A stretch of 64,000 nucleotides of DNA, taken from the NCBI RefSeq assembly GCF_037042905.1, contig NC_087251.1:35148501-35212500 (forward strand), read 5' to 3'. The notes below the pieces were generated by a model that had not been told where the DNA came from, ran no database searches, and saw nothing but the letters and a program-made list of their open reading frames with translations. Of this stretch, positions 14,601 to 29,111 are shown one piece after another. A program made the translations under genes and the position numbers. Each line of letters opens with the position of its first letter. Within the stretch, counting starts at the first letter, position 1. The stretch is from Lytechinus pictus. Lineage: Eukaryota; Echinodermata; Echinoidea; Temnopleuroida; Toxopneustidae.

Positions 14601-17600
14601 TGATGACATGTAGTGTTGTATGTAGTAATATCAGCAGAAACTTTGAGAAACTGTCACTTGTCTTCCTCTATGAGATGTAGAAGGACAATTCTGTCCTCAA
14701 ATAATGAAAAGAAAAAAAAACTCTTATTTTTTGTTTCAAAATCGTGTTTTTGCTTGATTTGGGAATTTTTCTCAGTGCTGTACAAGATGAGAATTGGAGT
14801 CAAATAAGTCCCCATTTCTGACATATGGATGTATCAAAAGCTAGTGACTCTATATATTTCCACATTAAACGATGACACGTTTTCTCATTTACTAAGAAAC
14901 TCATTCCACAGAGTTGCTTGCCGTTGTCATCCTAGGGATAGCAAAATCAAAGTTTTCAGGATTGATTGATAATTTGACTTTGTATCATTTGGTGCCAAAT
15001 GACATCAGCAGTATGTTAAAAACTAAAGGCCGCAAGTTATCTTAGTTTTGCAAGGAGACCTTATCTGTGACCTTGATTGTCCTGTAATGATCTATTGATT
15101 CAATGTGTTGACTTGATTTGGAGCACACTATTATTTTCTGAATTGTTACTAATTGAATTATATTGACCTCAAAGTAAGTGTTAATTGATTCATGATGCCT
15201 GGTATTTTATATTATATTCCTTTCAATGATTCTGCAACATTTTTCACAGGATAAAATCAAGAGAAATTAAATGAACTAAAAACAAAACAAATCAAATATT
15301 GTATGATCTACTTGCAATTATACTTTTGATAGTCGGGTTTTCCAAGGGTAAACTGTAGTTTGTGTACATAAAATCAAGTGCAATTGACTACAAATATTGA
15401 TAAAAGAACATCTCAAGTCTATGATAGTTCATTCTAAGTAAAACAAGAAAAACAAAATGATATTTATGTATGCCTTTTTGAGAATTTTCGTCAGTTTCTC
15501 ATTTCATTTTGGGTAGTTTTGGGTGGAATTCTTGGATATACATTTCATACACGATGGGCTTATGTATAAGCAACAATATCCCATGTTAAACTGAATTTGG
15601 CCAATAGATGGACTTGGGGCTGTTATTTAAATTCCTTTTTTTATAAACTATGCCTTGGGACAGTTTCCTTGCATCCAGATCCAGTGTCACATTCATGATA
15701 AATATTGACGATAAAAGACTGTCTTTGCAGGTCAATCAGCCTTTTTGTGTCTAAAAAAAGAGACGAGTGTACAGGAAAGTGATTAAAATGAAGGACATTC
15801 TAAGTAAACAGGAATAAGATAAAAGGAAGATGGAAATGGGAAAAGTTTGTTGAATAGTTTGTAGCTCAAAGGCAAGCTCAAAGATACTTAGCAGGAGGGT
15901 GCAGATGCCTCCTGATAGAATCTTAAGGCTTGTTTCAGGCTGACTCAAAGTTCAAGAATACAAGGTATTCTTTGATCATAATTAGGGAATTAACCCTGAT
16001 TACCTTTGAATCAGATAATACCAGGCATTTTTGCCAGTATGAGAGCAAAATAGAACTTTGTACAGTTCTGAAAAAAACATACCTGCTTTATGGTAGGGAG
16101 TGGTCAAAATTTGCAAAATAGATCCTGAGGTTGTGGTAATTTGGCAGTGTGTGAAAGCAAATTTTGAGAACTTGTCTACCATCAATCACAGTGATGTGAA
16201 ATATTGAATATGTTGGGCGCAGGCATGGTCGGGCTGCTGAGCTAGCGGTTTTGAATGTTGTGTCTGTCTGCTACTCAGACTGCGCTTGCTCATATGCTCA
16301 AGAACTACACCATCTCTGGTTCAGGCGGGTACATGAATGTGGGAAATCATTATCAATATCGGGTATTTAGAGTACTAAACAAGTTCTCGTAAATTTTACA
16401 GGTATTCTGGTGAATGAGCGGTCAGAATACATGCCTCATGTTATTTTTTCAATCCATAAGTAAATCAAGGTTGCAGTTTCAGTTTAATGAGCATTCATTG
16501 ATGAGGAAGCCAAGAGCTTGTGGTTGTATCATATTTTTTCAACTCTTTTCCATCACGTACATTCTGTATCTCCATTCAGAGTGTTGTATGTTTGTCGAGA
16601 ATCGTTGACATTGAGAAGAAACCACCAATCCTTTCCCAAAATAGATCCATGCGACTGTTGCCCACAGTGAGACAGTACAGTGACATGGGAAACAGAAATT
16701 ACAGTGCTGAGATGACGATAAAAAAAAAATGTCTTTGGAAATGTAAATTGTTAGAATCTTGATTTTTCTTTATGAGGGGATGGGAATGGAGCCAAGTTGG
16801 ACATGGGCCTAACAATGTCTCCCGGAGAATGAGGATGAGTGAATCGAGGCAGCTTGGCATGTGCTCTGATCTATCATTAATGTCACCAGGGGGCCGTTTC
16901 ATAAAGCTGTTCGTAAGTTAAGAGCGACTTTAAGAAAGACTGGTGATCCTTTCTTGCGCGCTAAACCATTACAATGAACATATTGCTTAATAGGCTACCA
17001 TTTTCCACAAGAAAGGACACCAGTAGTTCTTAAAGTCGCTCTTAACTTACGAACAGCTTTATGAAACACCCACGCGGTCGTATAAAGAGTTGCAATTGAT
17101 CCAACTGATCCAAACAACTGGCAATCTGTCAATACTTAAGTCTATTTGTATTTTTTTATTTTCACAATCTGATAAATACCAGTATACAATAGTATAAACA
17201 TTCAGAAATACATTCAAAATATTAAAGGGTACAACATGATAAATAAAACTGAAACTGGTGGGATTAGCAAGAGCCCTGAAAGATCTTTTGAAGGTCAATC
17301 CCTGCATGCATGGATTTGAGAGAATAACAGCAACTTCAAAACAAGAACAAAGGGAATGGGGAATGTGAGATGAACTGATAGGTGATTTGATGGGAATTAC
17401 ATGTCCATTCAAATTGGTTTTTAATATACATGCATGTATCATTAATTTTAATAACGCATCAGTGTGCTTTGCTGTACATATCATTTGATAAGAATTATGA
17501 CATTACAATTTCCATAATTGAGATTGATCTAATCAATTGCAGCTATTTTGTGATAGTATGCAGCGCTTAATAACATTTGTATAAAGCGCTATATAAATGT

Positions 17601-20600
17601 TGTATAATATTATTAATATTATTATTATTTTGTAAGACAGGGACCTGAAGGTATGTTTCTTATTTGAAAATGATGAAGAGAAATTGAAAAGGATGAACTT
17701 TTAGATAATAAAGACATCAAAGGACATGCTGATTTTTTAAAGAGTTTTATGAAGATGAGGCGTAGAAGGATACAGGGGGAAAGTAGACAGGAATACCTAG
17801 ATAAAGAAAAATTCAGTTTGAAAATCTATGTAACTGACTTCACTTTCAGAATGTTAGCAACTGTTTGTGCCAGGATGAGCGCAAAGAATGATCATTTAAT
17901 TTCCTCTTGTCCGAAACTGTGCTAATCTGATTTGCAGAAATATTTTCATACATAGAAATACTCCCAGCATAGAAAACAGATTACATTATCTTGAAATGTG
18001 TTGGTTGATGTCTTTTTTTCTCTCTCTTCCAAATTCATCTTTCTCAGTGGGGTGTGTAACCTTTTATTAAAGCTATTTTGATCATAGTATTGCCCTTTTT
18101 TAAATAAAGACAACAATAAAAAGACAGTTTCATGACCTCATTTTTTTTTTCAGATTAATTTTTTACAAGTATGTTTTTCTATCAAACTTCCAAATTGACC
18201 TGTATTTGTATTTAATTTACGACTGACTTCTCCTTCCCAGAGACAGGGAGTCTTGATATAAAACTGAATATTTCATTGAGACTTTGTTTTCATTTCTACC
18301 AGGGTTACGTGCTTGCTAACCCAAATGCCTAATTAATTTTAGCATGTGCTATGAAACACCAATATTTAGAGATGCCACTCTTCCTTAAGTGTGCAGTTTG
18401 TCACGTGGCACAGAGGATAATGTCTTGAGACGGCACGGCGGGTGGGGGAGGGAAACAAATTAGTGGCCTAGATCTTGACCTGATTTTGCAGCAATTTAGT
18501 AATGTCGCTTTTTACAGAGTTCCACCAAATTTCCAGAGTGAGTGAACAGGTTTTAAGGTTAATTGGCTATCACAAGATGTCTTATGGCCTTGAACAATGA
18601 AATGATTTAAACGATGCTTGTTAAGGATTGTTGCCGATTGAAAGCATGTTTGATGATATATGCGTGTCAGTCAATTTTTTTCCATCTGCAAATGTCACCT
18701 TAGAGGATAATAATCAGAGACATTTACAGACTGAAATAGTGCTTGGGTCAACTTCTTTAACTCGCCAGTTCATGAAATTGAGGTCAGGCTGTATTTGAAC
18801 TTTATTTGAGTGATGATAATGCTACATTTAGGTATATATTTCATGCATTCTCTCTTGTGAAAAATCATTTTTAATTGAATAAAAAAATCTCTAAAATATC
18901 AATATTATGAATTGATTGAATTCATTATCAAGCCTTAGATCCTAACTAGTACCGTAAGTAACGGTGTATTAACCGCACCCGTGTATAAACCGCACCCCCG
19001 ACTTTTGATTCTGTCCCGCCGAGAAATAGGTGCGGTTAATACACCGTTACTTACGGTACTTCCAAATTTTTCATCTGTTTTGTTATCATTTATTTGTTAC
19101 TCTTGTGTCATTTCATCACAATTCAACTATCTATCATTTTCTTCTTAATAATAGATAAACAATGGGGTGAGGGGTAATGGGGTGTGACTTTTCAAATTTG
19201 ACAATGTGATAAGGAATGATTTCAAATGTTCATGGATTTATTTTTTTATTTCTAGTATCTGAAGTATGTTTATCAAATTCTAGATATGATACAGTATTGA
19301 TATCGCACATTTGCTTTTACGTTTTCAATGATATTTGTAATGTATTTTAATTGCTAATTTATGACTTGAATGAATATGAATCTAATGTATTTTCTCTCTT
19401 TCTTTTTCATTATTCTATTTATGCAGATATCGATGAATGTACTGTTAGGAATGTGAACCCATGTGGAGAGTATGTATGTCAAAACACATTAGGAAGCTAC
19501 CACTGCTTGAGAACTGAATGCAGTGATGGTTACAGATATGATTTGACTCATCAAAGATGTGTAGGTAAGTTAAAAACAATGAAGATATGACAATTTTTTG
19601 TTAAAATGATATTTTATTTCTTCAGAGATAATCACAAAAAGTCATACGCAACAAAGTATTGTATATAAAATAAACAAACAAATAAGAGCATGAAATGTGT
19701 AATTTTATTATCAGCATTTATTTTCTTCTAATTTATGGTGTATTGTTTATATCTGTTTTATTTCAATTTGTGCAAATGTATTCTTAAAATCACATGATGA
19801 TACATGTAAAATTAACTTCCTCCTAGTTTTCATTAGATATACATATATTATGTTGGAATTGTTAATCTTGTTTGAATTAGATAGAAAGTGACTGATCGTT
19901 GAGAAATCTCAGATATCCTGAAGTCACAATAGGTGGTTTCAGACCGCCTCGAAGTTCGCCAGTTCCAGGTATTCTCTGATCGGGAAATTTACCCCGATCA
20001 GAAAATACCAGGTATTTTGGCGGTCTGAAAGCAAACTACGCGTAATATCCCCGAAAGAAAATACCCGATAAATAGTAGGTACTTGGCGAAATTACGAGAA
20101 CTTTCGCGGGGATTTTTCCAAGGTCGTGGGTATTTTGGCGGTCTGAAAGCAAATTACGGGAACTTTTAGCCCAGCGTGTCGTTGGGTGCGGCGCCGTGGG
20201 TGGCTGCTGGGCTAGTGATTTTGAATCTCGCGCCTTGCTTGCTTATCAGACCATACTGCGCATGCTCGTAACTTCAGGAACTACTTCAGGAACTTATCCC
20301 GAAGGGTATGTTTCAGGGCGGTGTGAATGCAGGAATAATTAATGGGTATTTTTCAGCCTAAAAATGTTCTCGTAATTTAACGGGGATTCTTGTGATCGAG
20401 GCGGTTTGAAACCACCTATCACCACAATTTAAAGAACCATTTTCATTGTATTATCACAGGGTGCTACATAAGCACCTGCCCGATTGCCCGGGGCAAGTAA
20501 AAGTTGAAGTCGGGCAAGTGTTTTGAAGTAAAGACCAAAACTACTTGCCCGAATTGGGCAAGGAAAATTATCACAGTAGAATTACCAAAATTAGGGTCGA

Positions 20601-23600
20601 TGTGATATATCTACCCTAAATTTGGTCATGGCGGGCACGATAAAATAACTTTGGAAAAAGAAATGCAAGAACATGGTACATCAGTTCATGTCAAAAGAGA
20701 GGAAAAAAAGGTCAATGGTTTATAAAACCGCAATATTTTTTTTTTTAAGAGGTAAAACTTTGTTTTCAAGGATTTTTTGTGAAATAGTGAAATAGATATT
20801 TGGGCAAGTATATTTCAACTATTTGAAAATTTACTTGCCCGACAGGGCAAGTGCTTCTAAAAAGTTTTTTTTTTATGTAGCACCCTGTATCATTATGTCC
20901 TTATTTGTTGAAAGACGGCAGAGTTATTCCAACTTTCAACTGTCCTGAACTAAACCACAATTATTGACGATTTGTCCTCGTTATTCCCCAGACGTGAATG
21001 AGTGCTCGGATGAGACCGCGTGTGAGCATGGACAGTGTATCAACATAGAGGGCTCTTTCCGCTGTCGATGTCCGCAAGGATTCACTACGAATCCAACACA
21101 AACAGACTGCATAGGTCAGTATTATTCTTTCACTCAGTCCTGCCCATGCTATTACGTACCAAGGAAGAGCTTCATAACAAGGTTTTTCAGCTGCATTGTT
21201 ATGAGCCAAAATACCTGCATCTGATTGACTCCAACCAATTTTTTAAAGTGAATATCAGTTATTTTTTTATTTGTTTTTTTGTCATAAAAAGAATTGGACC
21301 TTTTTATTGTTTTTTATTGTTATTTTCATTTTGTATAATTTCTTGTGTGTCCTCACCTTTGTTCACCCATTGACCTTGACTCACAAAAATTTAGAAGTCA
21401 TTTTGAAATTAATGCATATTATCTGACCTTCACGAAATGACTTGATCAATTAGTGAAATGCACTCTTTGAAATATATACTCATTAAATAAGGAATAAATA
21501 TGACAGATTGTCTTTGTTTGAAGCAGTGATGGATGGGGGGAGGGGGGATAAAGTTTAGAGCAGCACCTCTCAACCTGTTCTTCCTCGAGGACAGATTTGA
21601 CTCTAATATTTTTTTCGAGGACCACCTACCAAAATTTTACGAAAACGTCAATTTTGATGAAAGATGTTTTGTGAAATTTGAACACAGAGCTCTGAAGCAC
21701 ATTCAAAACAAACAGTTTGAGAACTAATCTGCATTCGCAAATGTCTGGTAAATGGGCCACAATTAACTACATACACAATATGCATGCACATAAGGTTTAC
21801 ATCAAAATGAGATCAAAACCATCATAGTGTGCATTTGCATGCTTTGCAGCATGCATGATACCTAAAATAAATCGTGCTTTAGTTTTGTTTGACCCACGAA
21901 GACCGATCGGACATAACATGTTCGGATAGGCCTGTGACATATACTATGGTAGTACTATAGCTTTCTCGGGAGCTTCTCGCGGCCCACCTGAGAGAGCTTC
22001 GCGGCCCAACGGTTGAGAAGCACTGGTTTAGAGGTTTAACCACCCCTTGTACTCCCTAAAGAGGGAGAGGGGAGGGATCAAACTCCAACACCCCTTTCCC
22101 TGCTGCCAAGGGTTGTCAAGTTGTGTAGCAGCTCATCACCTCTGGGTCAAACCACCTTGTCAAATCTCCATCTAAGCAAATAACTACATATGTTATGAAA
22201 AGTCTATATTTCACAGAAAAAATCTTTTATTTTTTCGTTTAAGTCATGTACATTTGTAATCATGTCCATTAAAGACTGAATGTGGTCATTTATATTTATT
22301 CCCTCGTAAAAGATAAGCAATAATTGACAGGCACTTTGGGCATTGCTCCAGTTTTGAAGCCGAAGAGAGTTAAAATACGAGATGGAAGCCATCAACCAAG
22401 TTCACACGATCTTGCGGTTTGAGAACCTCTTCATTGGATTGCCTCAAGGGCCGTAAAAAACAGAGTTTACATCCCCGTAATACTTTCTCTTTGGATTCTT
22501 TATCTCTGTTTGTGTTCCTTACTTTCTGAACCTGAACACCAGACCTGTTTCTCCTCTGGGGGGATATGATGTCTTTATTGCACTAAGAACTGCTGAGTAA
22601 CACTTTCTAAAAAAAAAATAATGTAGTTTTCCTGATGAATTTTTACAATCATTTTTTCCATATCACCACTTAATCACCTACCGATATATTCTTTTCTTTT
22701 TTTCGAAGGAAAAATGTCTTTTATGTGAACATTTTCCCTCAATACACCATGTTTTGCTATGATTTTTTTAAACTTGAATACAAAATTGGCAATATGATTC
22801 ATTCAGTGGTGATCCAGGGGGAAGGTTTGTTTTTCTTCTATTTTGTATAAAAGTTTTTACATGACATTTTCCATCTAGGAATATAAGAGTGACTTAAATA
22901 TTGGTAAGATGGTACATTGAATTGTGTTGAATGGTGTTTCACAAAAAATGATACTGGTTTTGTAAAGTAAATACAGTGAAAACTGTATATAAAGACCACC
23001 CAAATGAGACAAGTAAAGTCTTTATGGACAGATCGCTTTAATACAAGTTTTGGAATTCTATTTAAGGGAAACCAAATTGTGGTCTTTGTACATGTAGATA
23101 GCTAGTCCTTATAGTTTTTCCCAAAGGTGTGACTGTAATATTTCTATTTGAATTTATAATAAGTATATGTGGGGAAGTCAATTTGTTTATTGAATTAAAT
23201 GAAAGCATTTATGTACGCAAATTTACAACACCCATATGCTTAACTTTGTTTCTCTTTCACTGATTTCTCTAGAAGATGGTTGAATGGGTGTCTCATTCCT
23301 ATTATGCTTGAAACATATCAGTTCTATTGTGGTAGTAATATTCCTGGGGGCGCCACCATTTAATTCTTGGGATTTTATGATTCACCTGCGCAATGTGGTC
23401 GAATATGTTTATAATTTTATTCCATTTCCCCCAACCACAAGCCAAGCACAAAGGGGTTGTCAACCTTTCAGAGTAATCCATTTAAACAGTACTTCCATGT
23501 ACTCTGTGTGTATTCCCATGATGGAGTGGTAATGTGCTGTCATCCATCATGGTATGCAAGTCTATTTATCTATGCAACTTTACAGAATATGTCTGAAGTA

Positions 23601-23843
23601 AAAACAGCACTTCTCATTGCATTCTGATTTCACAATGCTTTCCCCAAGAAAAGTGGGTGATATGATATCACGTTTTATGTTGAATGTATAACTTGTTTAT
23701 TGAGAAATATGATTGAACTACATGTATGAATAAAACTTGCAGGTATTTGTGTTAACTTTTTTAAAATAAATTATTGTGTTTTCTACATTCAGATAGTGCT
23801 TGATACGATTCAATCAAATGAATAATAATAATAATAATGATGG

Positions 23844-23874
<31 letters not shown>

Positions 23875-26800
23875 GGTGATGATGATGTTGATGATGTTGT
23901 TGATGATGATGATATTGATGATGATGCTGATGATAATTATGATAATAGTAATAATAATGATAATTATAATAATGATATTTTTGATGATAATGCTGATAAT
24001 ATTAGTGATAATAATTATTATGATAATCATGTTTTTACGAATATATCTGTTCCAATTTAGACATCGATGAGTGTGGACAGGCCCGAGACACACCCCTGTG
24101 TGGTGAAGAGGCCATCTGTGTGAATGAAGTAGGAGATTATAGGTGTGTTTGCACTGGGGATACTGTGTATGATAGTGAATCAAGAACTTGCCAGGAGCCT
24201 GCAGCACAGGGCACACCAGAAATAGGTGAGTTTATCTCTCATAAGCATTGATGCAGGGCTTAAATTAATCCAAGCCCACAGTTTTTAGTGCTCTATTGAT
24301 TGAATTTGTTTTTGTTTGAATTTGTTCTGTAAAATAGAAATGTGCCCTAGATAAAAAAAATGGCCTTGCCATAAGAATATCAAAGTTTAGTATACATTTT
24401 TTTCATTCTGCATTGGATTTGGACTTGGTCGATAAAAAGTCAAAAACTTTTTGTGATGAATGTTCTTATGGTAAATTAAATTTAACCTTTAAAATGAGAA
24501 GTATAACAGTAGCTTGCAGGTCTTTAATTAACTGAATGTCATGCGGTGCATGCCCTGTTCACCGTCTTTGATGCATGGCCCTCTTATTGGCGTAGGTGAT
24601 TTTTGGTGCCTTTTTGAAAAAAAATTCCAGATAATCTGTGATACCAATGTGCCCTATGGAAAAGAGCTTTGCCTAAAATATAAAAATTTAAGACCAAAGT
24701 TTGTCCTGTATCATTTCATTCAGACTGTCCTGAAAACAATTTATGTTCATTACCCACTCCCTTGAGTGTTAAAAAAATTAATTTGGCATCAAGTGGCTAT
24801 TTCTTTTTTGATAACATAACTTGACTGGCTTTACGTAGGCCTACATTGAAAAAATGGGAGAGTTGGTTCATTATACTGCAGCAATGATATCATTAGTGAT
24901 AACAATGATGGCAAGAACAGCAGCGAAACATTAACAAAAAAAAATAACTATGAAATATTTATCAACAATAAGCAGTCAATGCTTGCATACATGTACATTT
25001 CATATTGATATATTTATTCTTGTTTTATTACAGTTAAAGTGGAGAGGAAGGATGATTGTTATGGCAGCATTAGAAAAGTAAACTTCTGTTCAAATTTACT
25101 TGGTTCTAATATAACTCGAGAATGTTGCTGCAATGTTGGGCAGCCAATAATATTGATTCATTTTTAATGATATTTTTTTCTTCATCTTATTTCAGTCGAG
25201 GTGGAGAGGAAGGATTGCTATGGCAGTATCAGTGATATAAACTTCTGTTCCAATGTGCTTGGTTCTAATATCACTCAGCAAGAATGTTGCTGCACCGTTG
25301 GGGCTGGGTGGGGTGATGACTGTGACCTCATTGTCTGCCCCTCACAAGGCACACGTAAGCATATGTGAAGATATGTAATAAATACCTGTCAACCAGTACA
25401 ATTTTCCTGTATTTGGTAGACTTTTCTATTAAGTATGGGTATACAATATTTCTTGATCTTAATACATCATTAGAAAAAAGATTGAATGATTTACATCATT
25501 CTCATTCTTCTTGGCTTTTCATGGTACAGTGCTCTTGCATCAATTTTTATTGTGATTTGCAAGTGTGTGTTTAAAGTGAAAATTCATGTTAAAAATGGAG
25601 CACCAGTTAAAAAATCATGGTAAAAAGTATTTTTTTAGCTCTCATTTCATAAACAATAAAGGAGAGAGAGACTAGAAAATAGGAAAGTCTGTTTTTTTAT
25701 CATTAGTCTTCATGGTTATTTATTTTATTTTTTTAAGGAAAACTAGCTTTTCTTGATGTTCAATATTGTTGTATTTATTCATATTGGTTTATAGTGAGGC
25801 AGTTGTTGATTTTGAAGATGTACTTTTAAAATTAGTGCTCAATTAGGCTACGCGAGCTTTAATTCATCCATTGATAGAAACTGTAATGTTGCTGTGTGTT
25901 GTTATATTTTCAGTTGCATACAATGAGACGTGTCCCGTTGGTAAAGGCAAACATGTTATCACACAGAGAAGACCAATAGAAACTATCAATATACCAGACA
26001 CTTACCCTGAAGCAGCTGCACATCCATCAGCAGGACAAGAAGCCAGCATCTTGGGTATAACTTATCATCTTTCATTATTTCCTATTTTATTTCATTTCAT
26101 TTTTAGGATGTATCTATGATTATGAATTAGAATTGTTAGTTCTATTGTCTTGCCTGCATAGCAGAAAGGAGACATACATGTAGGCACTGCTTTTCCGATA
26201 GCTGCGACTTTGTAAACAAGGCTAGGCTTTTGAAATGTCATCATAACTTGAAAGTATATGTTTTTTTTAACGACACTTGGACTTTTAAGGGTAATCAAGT
26301 ATCATAGATCATCTTGCATGAGTTCAGGTCATGTGATCAAGATCAAAGGTCATTTTGTGTCAAACTTTAGCCATTCTTGATATCAACACAAAAAACTTAC
26401 ACATAATTTCTATCAAGTATCTGCAAATGGATGAATGAACTTTCAGATCACTAAGCGAAGGTCAAAGGTCATTTTTTAGGTCAATGATCTTATTTCCTCA
26501 AATTAATGGGTTATTTTTCTGAATAATTATTCATCTTAGTTGTGTTCAATGTCAGCAATGCTACTATATTGAATCATGCAATGCAGGCAAAATTGCCGGC
26601 GACATTCCACTTGTTTGTCATCACATATATAAGAGCACTTAAATTATATGTTAGAATTCAATAGTGCTATCAAAATGAACATGTCATGTGGGCCCCATCT
26701 TACAAAGAGTTACGGTTCATCTGATCAACCACAACTTTGGCAAGTCAGCAACATCTAAAATGCATGTTTGTTCGAAATATTTTCTAGATATGATGTAAAG

Positions 26801-29075
26801 TCATACATTTATTGTTTTCTTGAAAATTCTGGGTGCTTTGCTTTGCTTACAAAGGACATTGTGCAAATTTCCTCGAGGCAAAAATTAGGACACTGTTGGA
26901 TTTCCATATCGTTTAGGTTGATCGGATCAATCGTAACTCTTTGTAAGACAGGGCCCAGGTCCCATGAGTGACAGGCACTGCTTGAGCCATCACAGATATA
27001 ATATATCAGTTAAAGATCATTATATTATAAACAGATTAAAAAAGAGCATGAATTTTTTTAAAAAGACAGAATATCCTTTGAAATGATCAACTAGTATGCG
27101 TAATACTCTCTTTTCACATCCGCTTACACTCTCACTGAGCTAATACATGTATGTAGTCAATAATTTTTATTCCTTTTCATCCCTTTTTTCTCCTTTTTGT
27201 CTTACAATAGGCATAAATGAATGTGAAATCTTCCCAGAGATTTGTGGGGCTGCAACTTGTGTGGACAAAGAAATCTTGTTTGATTGTAATTGTCCTGAGG
27301 GCTACAAGTTTGATGATGGTAGCAAGACCTGCACAGGTACATTCATGATATAACTTGTATTACACACAACAAGGCTTTGAGCAGACAAAAGGAGGGACAA
27401 GATTTTTTTGCCCCACCTATCTTTTGTCTGCCCTATGTTAGATAGGAGGGGAAACAAAATCTGCCGTCCCTCCTATCTCTTTTGTTTGCCTTTGGTTTAT
27501 TGTGTTCATTCATGTTTTGAAGTTTAATTATGTGATTTTCTTGGTTGCAGAAAGTGTAAAGCATGTTCATGTTCAGTTTGTAATGATTATGAACCCAGTG
27601 GCAAACAGCTTTACATCCTTTTAGATGAATTATTAATGAGATTTAGACATATGGTATTGTTTGTCTAGTGATTGCTTTTAATTGATGACAGAATAATAAA
27701 ACAATGCTCATCATAAATATAACCCTGTTGAGAACTAGGTATTGTGTGGGAATTACATTCGGTGTATGTTTATTTTTTTTCTGAAGAAAGCTTTGTTTGA
27801 ATGGATGTGTGCTTAATTTTGTTCCTATTCAGTTTATGACTACTGCTTTGTATACCAAGGAATTTGTGGAAATGGAACTTGTGAAAACACAGAGAGCAGC
27901 TACAACTGTAAATGCCCTGGAAGTTATGAATTTGACTCTAGCCTTCGAATATGCATATGTGAGTTGAGTTTAAATCGATTTAATACATATAAGATATTGA
28001 TCTATTAATATTGGTATATTAGTATATGAGGTGTCAATATATCAATATTGATACATTTATATTAATCAATTATCAATTAGATATCCTACACTGTACATGC
28101 ATATGTGAACAGTATTGCTATTCACCTATTTGATGATCAATTTTAGTGATGATTTTAAAAACTCTACTTTATTTTTGTTTCATCTTTGAGTGATCATGTC
28201 TTTTGCAGGAACTAGCGCATTGTTAAAAAAAAATTTCTCTAATTCTTAGTAATTTGTGTGAGGCCTGAAGCATGGCCATGAATAGCATTTTTCTATAGGG
28301 AAAATACATTTTAAAGTTTAAAAATGTATTTGAGCGAGGGAGGGAAGTGACTGACCTTACCACAAAGGAGTTTTCTGTATGTTAAAGTGGGAAAGTTTCC
28401 AATTAAAAGATATGTTCTGAATATCTTTTTTTTGGGGGGGGGTGGGGGGGATTTCCCCCCTTGTACTGTCTACATTCATTTTCTAAGGGGTTTACTCACC
28501 TCATAACATGAAGGAGAAAGAAGAAGGGAGGAGGAAGAAGGGCAGGGGTAGTGGAGAAGGAGGAGGAAAATTGGAAAAAGAGAAGATGATAAGGAAGAAA
28601 TGGAGGAATAGATTGGGAGGGGGAATGATACAGTAGAATGCAATTAATCTAGCTTGATCTAGCTATTAAACACACCCTTTTAGATGAGAACTACCTCCAT
28701 TTGGCATATCATTCTTCTTCCTCTCTTTAAAAGGGTTCTAAATTGCATTAAACATTTTTGCTGAATCATCGCAAAAATCTGCTTGCAAATAAGGTTGTCA
28801 TATTTGATTGAATCAGACAATTATTATCTGTCCCTTGGCGTTGTGGTTTCCTGTGACTAGTAAATCCTGAGTACAATGGTGCTCAGCAATATCAGTTTTA
28901 TCCTTTGACTATCTTTCTTTCTTTCTATATATTTACTAGCTACCCATCTATCACTTTATCTATCTATCTTTCTATCTATCTGTATGTCTATCTATCTGTC
29001 TATCTATCTATATATCTATCTATCTATCTATTTATCTGTATGTCTATCTATCTATCTATCAATCTGTCTGTCTGT

Positions 29076-29111
<36 letters not shown>

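Larger units (their letters stand above)
12608..19426 (+). other. Intron 4 (6819 bp), largest intron
   Basis: Contains the SINE fragment at 12664, a degenerate fold-back at about 15920-16420, a palindromic MITE at 16892-17072 and a small perfect-arm hairpin element at 18948-19060. The rest is AT-rich intronic sequence without a supported exon. Confidence 0.6.
21115..24060 (+). other. Intron 6 (2946 bp)
   Basis: Holds the hAT-like element at 21561-22025, an imperfect fold-back at about 22972-23131 ('acagtgaaaactgtatataaagaccac' type left arm in part), and a GAT/AAT repeat that runs almost to the exon 7 acceptor. No exon is seen. Confidence 0.6.

Noticed and set aside
23761..24216. Long ORFs coding poly-Asp/Asn (+) and poly-Ile (-)
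   Set aside because: They are translations of the GAT/AAT microsatellite; the - frame also runs antisense through exon 7.
25034..25140. Pseudo-exon as an alternative TB exon
   Set aside because: It lacks Cys 6-7 and a donor, and its frame runs to a stop shortly after the homology ends.
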